DNA of 26,370 nucleotides from Desulfobacteraceae bacterium (GCA_003354055.1 PIVQ01000028.1:1-26370), one strand, 5' to 3'; shown: positions 6,548 to 16,058, numbered from the stretch's first letter. Notes: generated by a model not told the origin, from the sequence alone. Numbers and translations are program-made.

Positions 6548-9500
6548 TTAATGGTCTGGGGGAATCTGTTTTAACAGGCCGTGGACGGCCCGGACATACT
6601 CTTTATTCAGACAGGGTTTTGACAGATGGTCAATAAAGGGATCTTCCGCTTTCAACGCCTTGATGGATTCCAGAAACTCAATATTGCCCGACACAAAGAG
6701 AATGGGAATATCCTCGTCCGCCTCCCGGATTTTCTGATAGACATCAATACCGTTCAAATCTCCGGGCAACACATAATCCAGGCTCACCAGATCGTATGAA
6801 TTGGATGAGAACAACGCCAAAGCCGCCTGGCCGTTATCCGCCACATCCACAGTATGATGACAAGGGGCCTGGGTCAGCACATTAAACTGGATGTCTGAAA
6901 TCGCAGTTTCATCCTCCACGAGGAGAATGTTGCACCCCGGCCTGATTCCCTGGTTTGCAACCTCCTGTTTTTCCACAGGGCTCAACTCACGGTCAACCAC
7001 AGGCAGCTCAACGATGAACCGGGTTCCCTGTCCAGGCATGCTTTGAACATGCACCTCTCCCTTGTGCTGTTCCAGATATTTTTTAACATTGGCCATGCCG
7101 TACCCGGTTCCCCGAATCCCCGGCAGATACCGGCCCTTGACGTCCCGGCTCCCCTTCAGGGTAAAGGACGGTTCAAAAATCCGGTCCAGGCAGTCCTCTG
7201 GAATACCGCATCCATTATCCTGAATTTCAAACGCCAGCATGTCTTTTTTACCGAATGTCCGGATAAATATTTCAGGCTCCCGGGTCTTTCCCAGAGCATG
7301 AATAGAATTCTGGAGCATGTTGACCAGCATGTGCTCGATCATCCCCGGGTCTGCAATAAGATCGGGGAGATTATCCTGATATATTTTTGTCACCCGGATA
7401 CCGGCCAGATCCTTCTGAAGAAGATCCACCACCAGATCAATCTTTTTATTGATTTTAAACCTGGCCTGTTTGGGCTCCTGGTCCTGGGCAAAGGCCACCA
7501 GATTCCGGGTCAGGTTTTTTCCCCTGAGGGTCTGTCCCAGGATAAGCTCCAGCGTATTGGTAAGTTCCCGGTCCGTACAGCCGGCCAGGGCCAGCTCTGT
7601 ATTGCCCATGATCACCCCCAGGATGTTGTTGAAATCATGGGCCATTTTACCGGCCACCTGCCCTACCAGTGCATGTTTGGACTGGGTAACGGCAAAGGCA
7701 AGCGCCTCAAGTTTCTCTTTTTCAGCACGTTTCCGGACCGCAATATCCCGCAATGCAGTGATCCGAATATGGGCATTGCCGGCCACACTCATCCTGGCCT
7801 GAATTTCACAGGGAAAAACCGTTCCATCTTTACGCAAGGCCATGGCCTCGTATTGGCCTTCAAACCCGGCAGCAATCTGCTCTGCCACCAATCCACGGGC
7901 TTCAGGTGCAATCCAATCCACCCCGGGCCGCCCCAGTGCTTCTTCCAGAGAAAAACCGAACATCTTTTCCGCCATCATGTTCTGACCGATGCAGACCCCG
8001 TCCTTAGACAGAAAGATCGCCTCAAAAGAGGCATCTGAGAGTTGTTTATAAAGATCCTTGAGGCGGCGGTACTGTTGCTCATTTCTATGGAGCGCCATTT
8101 CCCGCTCTTTAAGGGATGAGATATCGTGAAAAATCACAATACCGGATAATATCTTTCCGTCGGCATCCCTGATCGGTGCGGCATTTACCGATAACCACCT
8201 GTCCTGCCCCTTTTCATCTTTGACAATCAATTCCCGGTTCCTGGTTATTTTGCCGTTTCGGACGGCCTGATACAGGGGCAGAGATTTTCCCCGGCAGGAC
8301 CGGCCCTGCTCGTCAAATATCTTCCAGTTGGAAAAATGGGAACGAATGTCAATATCTTCCGGATTCAGACCGGTATCGCCCCTGATGTCAAAGGCAGCCT
8401 TGTTGGCCCGCTGAATGGACAGATCCCCGGCATCGGCAATGATGATGCCGGAAGGAGATTGGGAAATGGCCTGATCCAGAATTACTGCAGTTTTCTTCTC
8501 TTCATTCTGAGCCCTTTCCCGTTCAAGGATCTCCAGATTCAGGGTATGGTTCAGCCGGACCAGTTCCCGGGTTCTCTGGGCCACCCGGTCTTCCAGTTCT
8601 TCATTGTAATTTTGAATCCTGTGGGTCAGGGTATGATTCTCCCTGAAAACTTTTTCAATAAACGCAAACCAGGGTTTCCACATTGCAGGAACCAGTCCTG
8701 GGTGCTTGTCAAACCGGCCCTTACTTAACCACACAATATGCCGGACAAAGAGATCCGAGGGCCGGACAAAAAGGGCCTGATTTGTAAAAAATACAGCAAT
8801 AATCATGAAAATCAGAGCCAGAAACAGCAAAATAGGCTCAGGACCTATCCGATCAATAACACGGGTCCAGACCGGAGGAAGGGGTTCCAGATAAACCACA
8901 TGCCAGGGTGCATTCTTAAGGCGCGCATAAACCACCGTGGCCCCCTGGATTTCAACGGTTTTAAACGGCGTTATCTGTTTCAGATCTTCAAGTTTAAGGT
9001 TTAGATTGCCAGACTCTGCCATGGACAGGGATTTAATGACTGCATCGGCAGACGTAGCAATTTCGGGATGGGCAAGAATCTGGCTCTGGTCATTGACCAT
9101 AAACAGGGTACCCCGGCCGGGACGAAAGGTAGAGACAATAGTATTTAAAAAATCCACGGTTAAATCAATGGCCACTGTACCCAGATAGCGGTCCCGGTCA
9201 TATACGGGGATACCGCAGGTGGTCATCAGTCCTTTGCCTGCTTCATCCACGTAAACCTTCGTCCAGTAAACCTTTCTTTCGGGATTTTTCAGGGGTAAAG
9301 AGAGTTGATACAACTCCTTTAAATAGGTTTGAGAATCAAATTTCCACTCAGATGAGGAAACCCAGGGATAAAGATTGATAAAGGAGCCGGCAGAAAGATA
9401 GTAGAGCCAGGCAGAGGTTTTAATAGTTTTCCGCACCGATGCAAACAGGGGATTCAATGCCAGGGCTGCCCGGATCTCCCGCTTCGCCGTTGCCGGTTTC

Positions 9501-9943
9501 TGGGCATAGACTCCCCATCCGGTGAGATTTCCGCCATCAATCTTTATTTGATCACTATTTACCGGGCGATCCAGATGAAAATAGGCACCGGACTGTTGGA
9601 AATGATTTGCCAGGGGCGGCATTGGAATATCATCCAGGTTACGGGTGGCATCCAGATCTGATTCAGCCAGGGATTGCATAGCATCCAGACTGCCGGTAAC
9701 CTGAGACAACAGGGTATCCAGATGAACGGTCCGTTCCCTGAAATCCGATTCCAGAGCCTTTGCCTCCCGAACCTCATGCCGGTTGAAATCCAGAGCCATG
9801 ATCACAAGAATACCTGCGATCAGACAGCCGAGTACCAGAAGAATCCCAATGGTATTCCTGACATGAAAACGGATCAAAGGGGATGTTTCAATACCTGGTT
9901 CACAGGCAGGTAAGCCATCGTCTCTTTCACTGGGATCAGACAT
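6548..9943 (-). CDS. Hybrid sensor kinase: dCache-PAS-PAS-HisKA-HATPase-REC
   Basis: This is a 1131-residue membrane sensor. Segments in order: cytoplasmic start; membrane helix about 28-52 (TIGILLVLGCLIAGILVIMA); a large extracytoplasmic domain to about 365 typical of double Cache, with YLSAGSFINLYPW, YWTKVYVDEAGKGLMTTCG and GTVAIDLTVDF; a second helix (PILLFLALIFMIIAVFF); a linker and coiled coil; PAS 1 (AISQSPSGIIIADAG); PAS 2 (ASFEAIFLSKDG); dimerisation helix with the phospho-acceptor in GKMAHDFNNILG; ATPase with QDNGCGIPEDCLDRIFEP and GTGYGMANV; and a C-terminal receiver with ILLVEDETA, LVSLDYVLPGD and HLSKPC. Cache domains usually bind small ligands such as amino or carboxylic acids. 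The receiver phospho-acceptor is intact; no separate output regulator lies nearby. The ATG at 9943 has only a weak ribosome site. Confidence 0.85.
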   Translation of the reverse strand: MSDPSERDDGLPACEPGIETSPLIRFHVRNTIGILLVLGCLIAGILVIMALDFNRHEVREAKALESDFRERTVHLDTLLSQVTGSLDAMQSLAESDLDATRNLDDIPMPPLANHFQQSGAYFHLDRPVNSDQIKIDGGNLTGWGVYAQKPATAKREIRAALALNPLFASVRKTIKTSAWLYYLSAGSFINLYPWVSSSEWKFDSQTYLKELYQLSLPLKNPERKVYWTKVYVDEAGKGLMTTCGIPVYDRDRYLGTVAIDLTVDFLNTIVSTFRPGRGTLFMVNDQSQILAHPEIATSADAVIKSLSMAESGNLNLKLEDLKQITPFKTVEIQGATVVYARLKNAPWHVVYLEPLPPVWTRVIDRIGPEPILLFLALIFMIIAVFFTNQALFVRPSDLFVRHIVWLSKGRFDKHPGLVPAMWKPWFAFIEKVFRENHTLTHRIQNYNEELEDRVAQRTRELVRLNHTLNLEILERERAQNEEKKTAVILDQAISQSPSGIIIADAGDLSIQRANKAAFDIRGDTGLNPEDIDIRSHFSNWKIFDEQGRSCRGKSLPLYQAVRNGKITRNRELIVKDEKGQDRWLSVNAAPIRDADGKILSGIVIFHDISSLKEREMALHRNEQQYRRLKDLYKQLSDASFEAIFLSKDGVCIGQNMMAEKMFGFSLEEALGRPGVDWIAPEARGLVAEQIAAGFEGQYEAMALRKDGTVFPCEIQARMSVAGNAHIRITALRDIAVRKRAEKEKLEALAFAVTQSKHALVGQVAGKMAHDFNNILGVIMGNTELALAGCTDRELTNTLELILGQTLRGKNLTRNLVAFAQDQEPKQARFKINKKIDLVVDLLQKDLAGIRVTKIYQDNLPDLIADPGMIEHMLVNMLQNSIHALGKTREPEIFIRTFGKKDMLAFEIQDNGCGIPEDCLDRIFEPSFTLKGSRDVKGRYLPGIRGTGYGMANVKKYLEQHKGEVHVQSMPGQGTRFIVELPVVDRELSPVEKQEVANQGIRPGCNILLVEDETAISDIQFNVLTQAPCHHTVDVADNGQAALALFSSNSYDLVSLDYVLPGDLNGIDVYQKIREADEDIPILFVSGNIEFLESIKALKAEDPFIDHLSKPCLNKEYVRAVHGLLKQIPPDH

Positions 9944-10064
9944 TTATTCTCAAGTTATTTTAGCGTTGATTCTTTTCTGGAACCCTACCACAAATGAAAT
10001 TTTACCCAAAGCGTTTTTTCCAGGCGATGCTTGATTCAGCCATGAAATTTATTTATAATCCCCC

Positions 10065-10220
10065 ATGGACTATCACGCTGAAGATACCATCTGCAATCCG
10101 GGATATCGTATATTTTCCCGCCGCTTTTTATTTTTGACGGCTATCCTTCTTATTTTTCTTGTACCCTATGCCCTGGCAGGCAATTACCAGCTCCCCGGTC
10201 CGACCTACTCGGTAAAATAA
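10065..10220 (+). pseudogene. 51-codon frame with signal peptide, possible gene remnant
   Basis: The frame runs from ATG at 10065 to TAA at 10220. It encodes a short cytoplasmic-type lead (MDYHAEDTICNPGYRIFSRR), a classic signal-peptide core (FLFLTAILLIFLVPYALA) and only 13 residues after the likely cleavage site. That looks like the 5' stump of an exported protein. There is no ribosome site before the ATG (poly-C instead). It stops 10 bases before the 32-base repeat, so the rest of a gene may have been lost by rearrangement. It could also be chance, although signal-peptide composition over 18 residues makes that less likely. Confidence 0.25.
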
Positions 10221-10230
10221 CCTTTAGTGC

Positions 10231-10262
10231 CATGATTTTGATTGGATCGAGTAAATTATCAA
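10231..10262 (+). repeat. 32-base dispersed repeat, copy 1
   Basis: CATGATTTTGATTGGATCGA plus the next 12 bases matches 16960-16991 at 28 of 32 positions. The flanks on both sides are unrelated. Its nature is unknown. Confidence 0.45.
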
Positions 10263-10449
10263 GACCAATGCGGTACCTCTTTCCTGTCTTTAATATTGGA
10301 CGTTTAAGTGTTATCATAGCGAATGCATTAAGCATATTCCATTAGGTATTACAATTCATGGGACGGTGGGTCCTTCATTGGGCTCCCCAGTGGAGTTCTA
10401 TTTTACCGAAGAGGCAGTTTTTGGTGATATCTCATTCAAGGAGGCCCCT

Positions 10450-11208
10450 ATGGGAAAAAGTATACTTTTAACCCTTATAACTCTGATTTTTGTATTTTCC
10501 ACCCTTTTTTCCAATACCCTGGTTGCACAGGAAAAAACGATAACCGTTGTCTTCCCGACCTGGGAACCCTATGGATATATGGTAGATAACAAAGCTTCCG
10601 GCTTTGAAATTGAGACCTTCCAGGCGGTCATGGACAAAATGGATATCCGAGTGAAATTTGAGCACCAGCCCTGGAAACGATGCCTGCATTCCGTAAAAAA
10701 TGGGCTTGCCGATGTGGTGATTTCAGCCTTGAAAGTAAAAGAACGAATGCAGTATCTATACTACCCTGAAGAGCCCATCAGCATAAGCAGAACAGCACTT
10801 TTTACGCAAAAGGACAGGGAGATCAGCTATAATGGTTCCCTTGATGCGTTAAAAAGGTATACCATTGGCGTTACAAGCGGATTCAGCTATGGTACAGCTT
10901 TCGACGAAAGCCATTTTCTCCAAACAGATGCAAGCACGGAAACCGAGGCTGTTGTCGCTAAAGTGCTGCTGGGCAGGAATGAACTGGGAGTCGGAAACAT
11001 CGCCGTAATCAAAACCATTGCCGCCAAACAGAACGCATCCGGGAAAATCCGTTTCCTTTTGCCTCTGCTCCATTCGCAAAAACTGTATGCAGGATTTTCA
11101 AAAGCTAAAAACCACGCCGCTTTTGCAAAGGCGTTTTCCATTGCACTGGCCGATTTTAGAAAATCTGCTGATTATAAACGTATCATGGAAAAATATAAGA
11201 TGGATTAA
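10450..11208 (+). CDS. Extracellular solute-binding protein, family 3
   Basis: The ATG at 10450 (252 residues) follows an excellent AAGGAGG with ideal spacing. The signal peptide is MGKSILLTLITLIFVFSTLF with cleavage near LVA-Q (about 25). The mature part opens with ITVVFPTWEPYGYMVDNKAS, GFEIETFQAVMDKM and NGLADVVISALKVKERMQYL, the hallmark order of family 3 amino-acid-binding proteins, and ends with ADFRKSADYKRIMEKYKMD. No permease or ATPase genes are present. Instead a sensor kinase follows after about 45 bases, so the protein more likely delivers a ligand to the kinase than to a transporter. The ligand is unknown; polar amino acids are usual for the family. Confidence 0.8.
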   Translation: MGKSILLTLITLIFVFSTLFSNTLVAQEKTITVVFPTWEPYGYMVDNKASGFEIETFQAVMDKMDIRVKFEHQPWKRCLHSVKNGLADVVISALKVKERMQYLYYPEEPISISRTALFTQKDREISYNGSLDALKRYTIGVTSGFSYGTAFDESHFLQTDASTETEAVVAKVLLGRNELGVGNIAVIKTIAAKQNASGKIRFLLPLLHSQKLYAGFSKAKNHAAFAKAFSIALADFRKSADYKRIMEKYKMD

Positions 11209-11252
11209 TATCGGTAAAGGGAGAAGGCTGGCTGAGGAGAATATTTCCAACA

Positions 11253-13580
11253 GTGACGAATCACATGAAAAATCTTTCCATTGGAACACGGGTCTTATTT
11301 TTGTTCATGCTATGCGGGTTATTCTTCGCCATATCAGAGGCCGGCGTTCAGCTATACCTGGACTATAAAACTGAAATTGGGCGCGTTGAAGAACAAATTA
11401 CACAGATCCAGAACAATAATTTAAAAAGTATCGCAAAAAGCACCTGGAACCTGGAAGCAGATGAGGTGGCCCTCCAGCTTGAAGGGGCCTTGAAACTCAG
11501 AGATATCGAATATCTTCAAGTAAGGACAGAGACCGGGGAGACCCTTGCGGCTTCAGGCATACCGCCAAAAGAAAACAGTATTTCCCGCAGTTTTCCCCTG
11601 GCATACCATCACCACGGAAAAACTAACTTAATAGGCAGCCTCCATATTGCAGCCAGCCTGGAAGGGGTCAGCAGGCGCCTATTTGAAAAAATGATAATAA
11701 TTGTGTTTTCCAGGCTTTTGATCGTACTGCTCATGTCAGGTGTTTTTCTTATCATTTTTCAACGGTTGGTCTCCCGCCACTTAAGTAAAATGGCCCGATA
11801 CACCCAGCACCTTGATTTGAACAGCCTGGGATCCCCATTGATTCTCAATCGTTCTGCATCACCGAAAAATTCAGGGGATGAACTGGAAAAGGTGGTAAGG
11901 GCAATCAATGGAATGCAGATGAGGATACAGGCGGGTATCACTGAAATCAAACAGACCAAGGAGATCCTGGAAAGAAACGAGACCCGGTACCGGTTAATGG
12001 CGGAAAATTTTGTTGATGTCCTGTGGACCCTGGATATGGATTTAAAATTCACCTATGTCAGCCCTTCAATTTATCAGCAGACAGGCTTTACAACTGAGGA
12101 GGCACTGCACTTGCCCCTTGAAAAAAGACTCCCGAAGGACGCATTAGAACAAATAATAAAGCTGCATCAAAAAAACATGGGGCTTATCGAGGCTGGTGAT
12201 CTCAGGGGGTGGGAGCCTGTCACCGTTAAAATCGAGCAGTATTGCAAAGACGGCTCAAAGATCTGGACCCAGAATATTGCAAGATTTCTTCCCGGCCCGG
12301 ACAATAAACCTGCAAAGATCCTGGGAACAAGCCATGACATTACGGATCGGGTCATTGCAGAGCAGGCCCTCAAAGAGAGTGAGAAAAAGTACAGGAATCT
12401 TTTTGAATCCTCAATGGACGCAATCATGCTGTTGGATTTAAAAAGGGGATATCTGGATTGCAATCAGGCCGCGCTTAAACTATTCGCGATCAGCAGCAAG
12501 GATGAACTTCTCAACCTGACCCCGGCAGATCTGTCTCCCAAGTATCAGTCGGATGGGACCTTATCGTCAAAAAAAGAGGATCTTGTGATTGCAACAGCGA
12601 TGGAAACCGGATCCACCCTTTTTGAGTGGACCCATAAACGGATGAACGGGGAACATTTTTTTGCCAGTGTGCTTGTTACACGTTTAGAAATAGAGGGGCG
12701 GACCATACTCCAGGGAGCTGTCCGTGATATATCTGAATATAAACAGACCCAGGAGATGATGGTTCAATCGGAAAAAATGATGTCTGTAGGCGGGCTTGCC
12801 GCGGGCATGGCCCATGAAATTAACAATCCCCTGGCAGGGATGCTCCAGAATGCCAATTTATTGTCTAACCGCCTTTCTGACTTAAACTTACCAGCCAATC
12901 TGCGGGTGGCAAAAGAGGTCGATATTTCCATGGAAGATATGAAAGACTATATGGAGAAACGCAATATCCCCCAGGTTATTTCCGCCATTAATGAATCGGG
13001 CCGCAGGATGGCCGCCATTGTGAATAACATGCTCAGTTTTGCACGTAAATCCGATGCGCAGGTTTCGTCCCACAACTTATCAGATCTGCTGGACAAAACT
13101 CTGGATCTTGCCGGAACGGATTTTGATTTAAAAAAGCACTTTGACTTTAAGATGATTGAAATCAGAAAAGAGTATGATAAGCATCTGCCGCAGGTCCCCT
13201 GTGAAAGCGCCAAGATACAGCAGGTTCTGCTCAATATCTTTCGCAACGGTGCCCAGGCCATGCAGGAAGCCGAAACTGAGCATCCACGATTCACCATTGG
13301 GACAAGTCTGGATAAAACACTTCAAACAGCCCGTCTTACGATTGAGGACAATGGTCCTGGAATGAATAAAGAAACCATGAAAAGAGTGTTTGAACCCTTT
13401 TTCACCACAAAACCAGTAGGCGTAGGCACCGGTCTTGGGCTCTCTGTCTCCTATTTTATCATCACTGAAAACCACGGAGGCCGGATGCGTGTGGAATCTA
13501 CTTTGGGCCAGGGGACAAAATTCATCATCCACCTGCCTCTTGAAGGGAAAACCGCGGGCCGGCCGCCTGTTTCCCACTAA
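11253..13580 (+). CDS. Membrane PAS-PAS sensor histidine kinase
   Basis: 775 residues are counted from a GTG at 11253; the ATG at 11265 (771 residues) is equally possible, since neither has a close ribosome site (AGGAG lies 13 bases before the GTG). Membrane helix 1 (VLFLFMLCGLFFAIS, about 14-28) and helix 2 (IIIVFSRLLIVLLMSGVFLI, about 148-167) enclose a sensor of about 115 residues. Then follow a HAMP-like linker, PAS 1 (about 245-365, with SPSIYQQTGFTTEEAL and GTSHDITDR), PAS 2 (about 370-485), and a dimerisation helix with the phospho-acceptor in AGMAHEINNPLAG. The ATPase has DNGPGMNKETMKRVFEPFFT and GTGLGLSVSYFI. No receiver domain and no adjacent regulator are present, so its target is unlinked. 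Pairing with the upstream binding protein is inferred from spacing and orientation. Confidence 0.85.
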   Translation: MTNHMKNLSIGTRVLFLFMLCGLFFAISEAGVQLYLDYKTEIGRVEEQITQIQNNNLKSIAKSTWNLEADEVALQLEGALKLRDIEYLQVRTETGETLAASGIPPKENSISRSFPLAYHHHGKTNLIGSLHIAASLEGVSRRLFEKMIIIVFSRLLIVLLMSGVFLIIFQRLVSRHLSKMARYTQHLDLNSLGSPLILNRSASPKNSGDELEKVVRAINGMQMRIQAGITEIKQTKEILERNETRYRLMAENFVDVLWTLDMDLKFTYVSPSIYQQTGFTTEEALHLPLEKRLPKDALEQIIKLHQKNMGLIEAGDLRGWEPVTVKIEQYCKDGSKIWTQNIARFLPGPDNKPAKILGTSHDITDRVIAEQALKESEKKYRNLFESSMDAIMLLDLKRGYLDCNQAALKLFAISSKDELLNLTPADLSPKYQSDGTLSSKKEDLVIATAMETGSTLFEWTHKRMNGEHFFASVLVTRLEIEGRTILQGAVRDISEYKQTQEMMVQSEKMMSVGGLAAGMAHEINNPLAGMLQNANLLSNRLSDLNLPANLRVAKEVDISMEDMKDYMEKRNIPQVISAINESGRRMAAIVNNMLSFARKSDAQVSSHNLSDLLDKTLDLAGTDFDLKKHFDFKMIEIRKEYDKHLPQVPCESAKIQQVLLNIFRNGAQAMQEAETEHPRFTIGTSLDKTLQTARLTIEDNGPGMNKETMKRVFEPFFTTKPVGVGTGLGLSVSYFIITENHGGRMRVESTLGQGTKFIIHLPLEGKTAGRPPVSH

Positions 13581-13610
13581 AGTGGAAACACCAGCCCAAA
13601 GGAGAGACAG

Positions 13611-15104
13611 ATGAAACCCATGCCTATAATCATTTTTACCCTCATCACACTTTTGGGTTACAGCATAGGTCTTCATGCTGATGAGGACCGTACATATGAT
13701 ATCGTAATTACCGGGGGCGGCATTTCCGGAATGACGGCGGCCTATTATGCAAAAGACTATGATATCAAAGTGCTTGAAAAAAGATCTGCGGTTGGCGGAC
13801 GCGCTTTCTCCCTTCCCCATAAGGGATTTGTATATGCCTGCGGTGCAGAATACCTGGGCAAGCTATACGGCCCCCTTAAAAAAATCACCAGGGAACTTAA
13901 ACTCACCGTCCGGGAGATCCCCTATCCCATGGATGTCTACTTTGATAACGGATCCTTTTATTATGGAGAGATGGGCCGGGCCCTTCTTGCAGATAAAAAA
14001 ACAGGGCTGGCTGCCTTTAAAAAATTTGCCGGAACAATTCAGAAGACCTACAAGGCATATGCGGATGTGCCGGAACTGGATATGAATTCCCCTATTGCCC
14101 GGCTGGACACCATCAGTGCATATGACTGGTTTAAAGAGAATCAATTTCCGGATTTTTTCATCAAAAAATACAATGCAACCTTTAAGGGACTTTTCGGGGC
14201 CAATATCCATGATATCTCCGCTTTAAGCAGTCTGACTGAAATTGCCTTTGACTATGAAAATGTGAACCTGGAAAATGAATTTTCAGACCCCGAAGACCTT
14301 GAAAATGATGACACCCCGGGAAAGTACAAGACCTCCGCTTTCTCCTTTGACGCCGGCATTGCAGAAATTCCAAGGGCAGTGGCCGCCCGTCTTGGGGATA
14401 AAGTCATGGTCAATGCCCATGTGACACAAATTGAAAAAAAAGAGGACCTGTTTCTGACGACGTTTCGCAATACCGCCGGAAAGCATTATACCCTCCGGTC
14501 AGACAGTGTTATCCTTGCCACCCCCGCCCCTGTCACACTTGAAATAGCCGGGCAGGTGTTGAGCCCTGAGCAGCGCCAAATCCTTGCGCAGGTGGAATAC
14601 GCCCCTTTTATCACTCTGGCCCTGTACAGTTCCGTCCCTATTTTCACAAAGGGATTTGATCTGGCAGTGCCGGACAATATGTTTTTTACGGACATCTATG
14701 ACGCCACCTGGATACCACGTTTTTACAATAATGAGCTCAAGAATCTGAACACCTATATCACCACGGTCTATATTGCACCGGCTACATACAGGGACAGATC
14801 CATCCTGGACCTTTCCGACAAAGAGATTCTTTCAAGAACATATTCTGATATGGAAAAGATTTTTCCAGGAGTGAAATACAAAATTGAAGGACATAAAATC
14901 TTTCGGTTTAAATACGGGTATCCCGTGATGAGCAAAGGGGCCTATAGGCGACTGACCCGGCTACACAGTATCACCCGTGCCCCCCTTACACTGGCCGGAG
15001 ATTATATGATCTACCCCACCCTGGAAGCGGCAGCAGACTCAGGAGTAATGGCTGCGGAGAAAACCATGGAATGGCTTGAGGAACCTGACGATGATGAAGA
15101 ATAA
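13611..15104 (+). CDS. Exported FAD-dependent amine oxidase/phytoene-dehydrogenase-like protein
   Basis: 497 residues. AAAGGAGAG precedes the ATG at 13611. An N-terminal hydrophobic segment (IIIFTLITLLGYSIGLHA, about 6-23) precedes a Rossmann FAD site: DIVITGGGISGMTAAYY (Gly35-Gly40), acidic Glu56 closing the beta-alpha-beta unit, and VGGRAFS (61-67). The C-terminus has LAGDYMIYPTLEAAADSGVM, the FAD-contacting motif of flavin monoamine oxidases, protoporphyrinogen oxidase and carotenoid desaturases. The protein ends in an acidic tail (EEPDDDEE). The substrate is unknown. There is no twin-arginine motif, so a Sec-type anchor or signal peptide on a flavoprotein is unusual. It could be anchored with its domain on the cytoplasmic side. 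It lies 30 bases after the kinase gene and may share its transcript. Confidence 0.75.
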   Translation: MKPMPIIIFTLITLLGYSIGLHADEDRTYDIVITGGGISGMTAAYYAKDYDIKVLEKRSAVGGRAFSLPHKGFVYACGAEYLGKLYGPLKKITRELKLTVREIPYPMDVYFDNGSFYYGEMGRALLADKKTGLAAFKKFAGTIQKTYKAYADVPELDMNSPIARLDTISAYDWFKENQFPDFFIKKYNATFKGLFGANIHDISALSSLTEIAFDYENVNLENEFSDPEDLENDDTPGKYKTSAFSFDAGIAEIPRAVAARLGDKVMVNAHVTQIEKKEDLFLTTFRNTAGKHYTLRSDSVILATPAPVTLEIAGQVLSPEQRQILAQVEYAPFITLALYSSVPIFTKGFDLAVPDNMFFTDIYDATWIPRFYNNELKNLNTYITTVYIAPATYRDRSILDLSDKEILSRTYSDMEKIFPGVKYKIEGHKIFRFKYGYPVMSKGAYRRLTRLHSITRAPLTLAGDYMIYPTLEAAADSGVMAAEKTMEWLEEPDDDEE

Positions 15105-15114
15105 TTAAGAAGGC

Positions 15115-16029
15115 CTACTCAGCTCTGTATGGTTCACCGTTTTTATACAACTTTAGCCTGCGGACAAGTTCCTCTTTGGATATGTCAAAACCGGCCTTCC
15201 CCGTGACCTGCGCCATGGCCTGCTTTTGTGTGTCAACCGCTATCTGAAACATCCCGGATTCGGCATAAGCGGCAGCCAGGGTGGCCAAAATAATGGGCTC
15301 GGGCGTATCCTTGTTTTCAAGTTTCAATGCTTTTTTTGCAAATTCAACCGCCTTTGCCCCACTTCGGAAATCCCACTTCGGGCAGGCGGCATAGACCCAG
15401 GCCATGGCCTGATATGCGTGTGAATCTTCCGGATCAATTTTAAGGGCCTTTTTAAAATCAGCCAGTGCCAGATTATAATTGCCTGTTTTAAAATAGGTGT
15501 TCCCACGGTGGATATAAACGTCCCCATGCCTGGGTCTCAACCAGACGGCATGACTCAGATCGGATATTGCCTGGTCATGTTTTTTTAATGCCAGGTAGGA
15601 TTCACCCCGATATATGTAGCCCATATAATTTCTTGGAGCCAGGGCAAGATATCTGGTCAGGTCTTCAATGGCTTTTTCATACTTGCCGGTATGATTATAC
15701 AAGGTACCGCGCCTCAGACGGGCCACAGGATTATCCGGACTTAAGTAGAGTGTTTCAGAGTAGCAGTCAATTGCCTGGTCTTTTTTTGCTTCAGACCAAA
15801 ACACCTCACACAATTGATTTTTTACAACAATATAATTTTCTTTTGATAACTCATTGGACCTTAAGGCGCTTTGAAACAAGATTTTGGCCTTCTCCTTGTC
15901 TCCCTTTTTATTGGCCTCCATACCGGCGTTGGCAGCATCAACCGCACTGGCAAAACAATTGGAGGCACCGGCTGAACCAATTAAAAAACAAAGGACCATA
16001 ATGTACGCGAGAATTCTGATTCTGCTCAT
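15115..16029 (-). CDS. Secreted or anchored TPR-repeat protein
   Basis: 304 residues with an N-terminal signal peptide (ILAYIMVLCFLIGSAGASNC); the Cys at 25 could also be a lipoprotein Cys, although the lipobox is poor. At least five tetratricopeptide units follow. The clearest read ARLRRGTLYNHTGKYEKAIE, GYIYRGESYLALKKHDQAIS, VYIHRGNTYFKTGNYNLALA and AYQAMAWVYA. TPR units serve as protein-protein scaffolds; the partner is unknown. The ATG at 16029 has no ribosome site (TTTCCTTT precedes it). A MITE-like element starts 30 bases upstream and may have displaced the native leader. The gene is convergent with the FAD oxidoreductase, with 10 bases between the stops. Confidence 0.75.
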   Translation of the reverse strand: MSRIRILAYIMVLCFLIGSAGASNCFASAVDAANAGMEANKKGDKEKAKILFQSALRSNELSKENYIVVKNQLCEVFWSEAKKDQAIDCYSETLYLSPDNPVARLRRGTLYNHTGKYEKAIEDLTRYLALAPRNYMGYIYRGESYLALKKHDQAISDLSHAVWLRPRHGDVYIHRGNTYFKTGNYNLALADFKKALKIDPEDSHAYQAMAWVYAACPKWDFRSGAKAVEFAKKALKLENKDTPEPIILATLAAAYAESGMFQIAVDTQKQAMAQVTGKAGFDISKEELVRRLKLYKNGEPYRAE

Positions 16030-16058
16030 AAAGGAAACACCCTCTTATTGCTGTCTAT

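Larger units (their letters stand above)
9944..10449. other. Divergent intergenic region with a 51-codon frame and a short dispersed repeat
   Basis: About 500 bases lie between the hybrid kinase (minus) and the solute-binding protein (plus). It contains the small frame at 10065-10220 and the 32-base repeat at 10231-10262. The promoters of both flanking genes must lie here, but I could not pick convincing boxes. An in-frame extension of the binding protein to 10366 has no ribosome site and was not accepted. Confidence 0.4.

Noticed and set aside
6439..6636. 65-codon frame across the MITE copy and the end of the hybrid kinase
   Set aside because: It has no ribosome site, crosses a non-coding palindromic element, and is not shared with copy 2.
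7043..8038. 331-codon plus-strand frame
   Set aside because: It is the antisense of the hybrid kinase coding region, has no recognisable domain, and the minus strand has clear PAS, HisKA and ATPase motifs.
13128..13820. 230-codon minus-strand frame
   Set aside because: It spans the antisense of the kinase ATPase domain and of the start of the FAD oxidoreductase, both well-supported genes.
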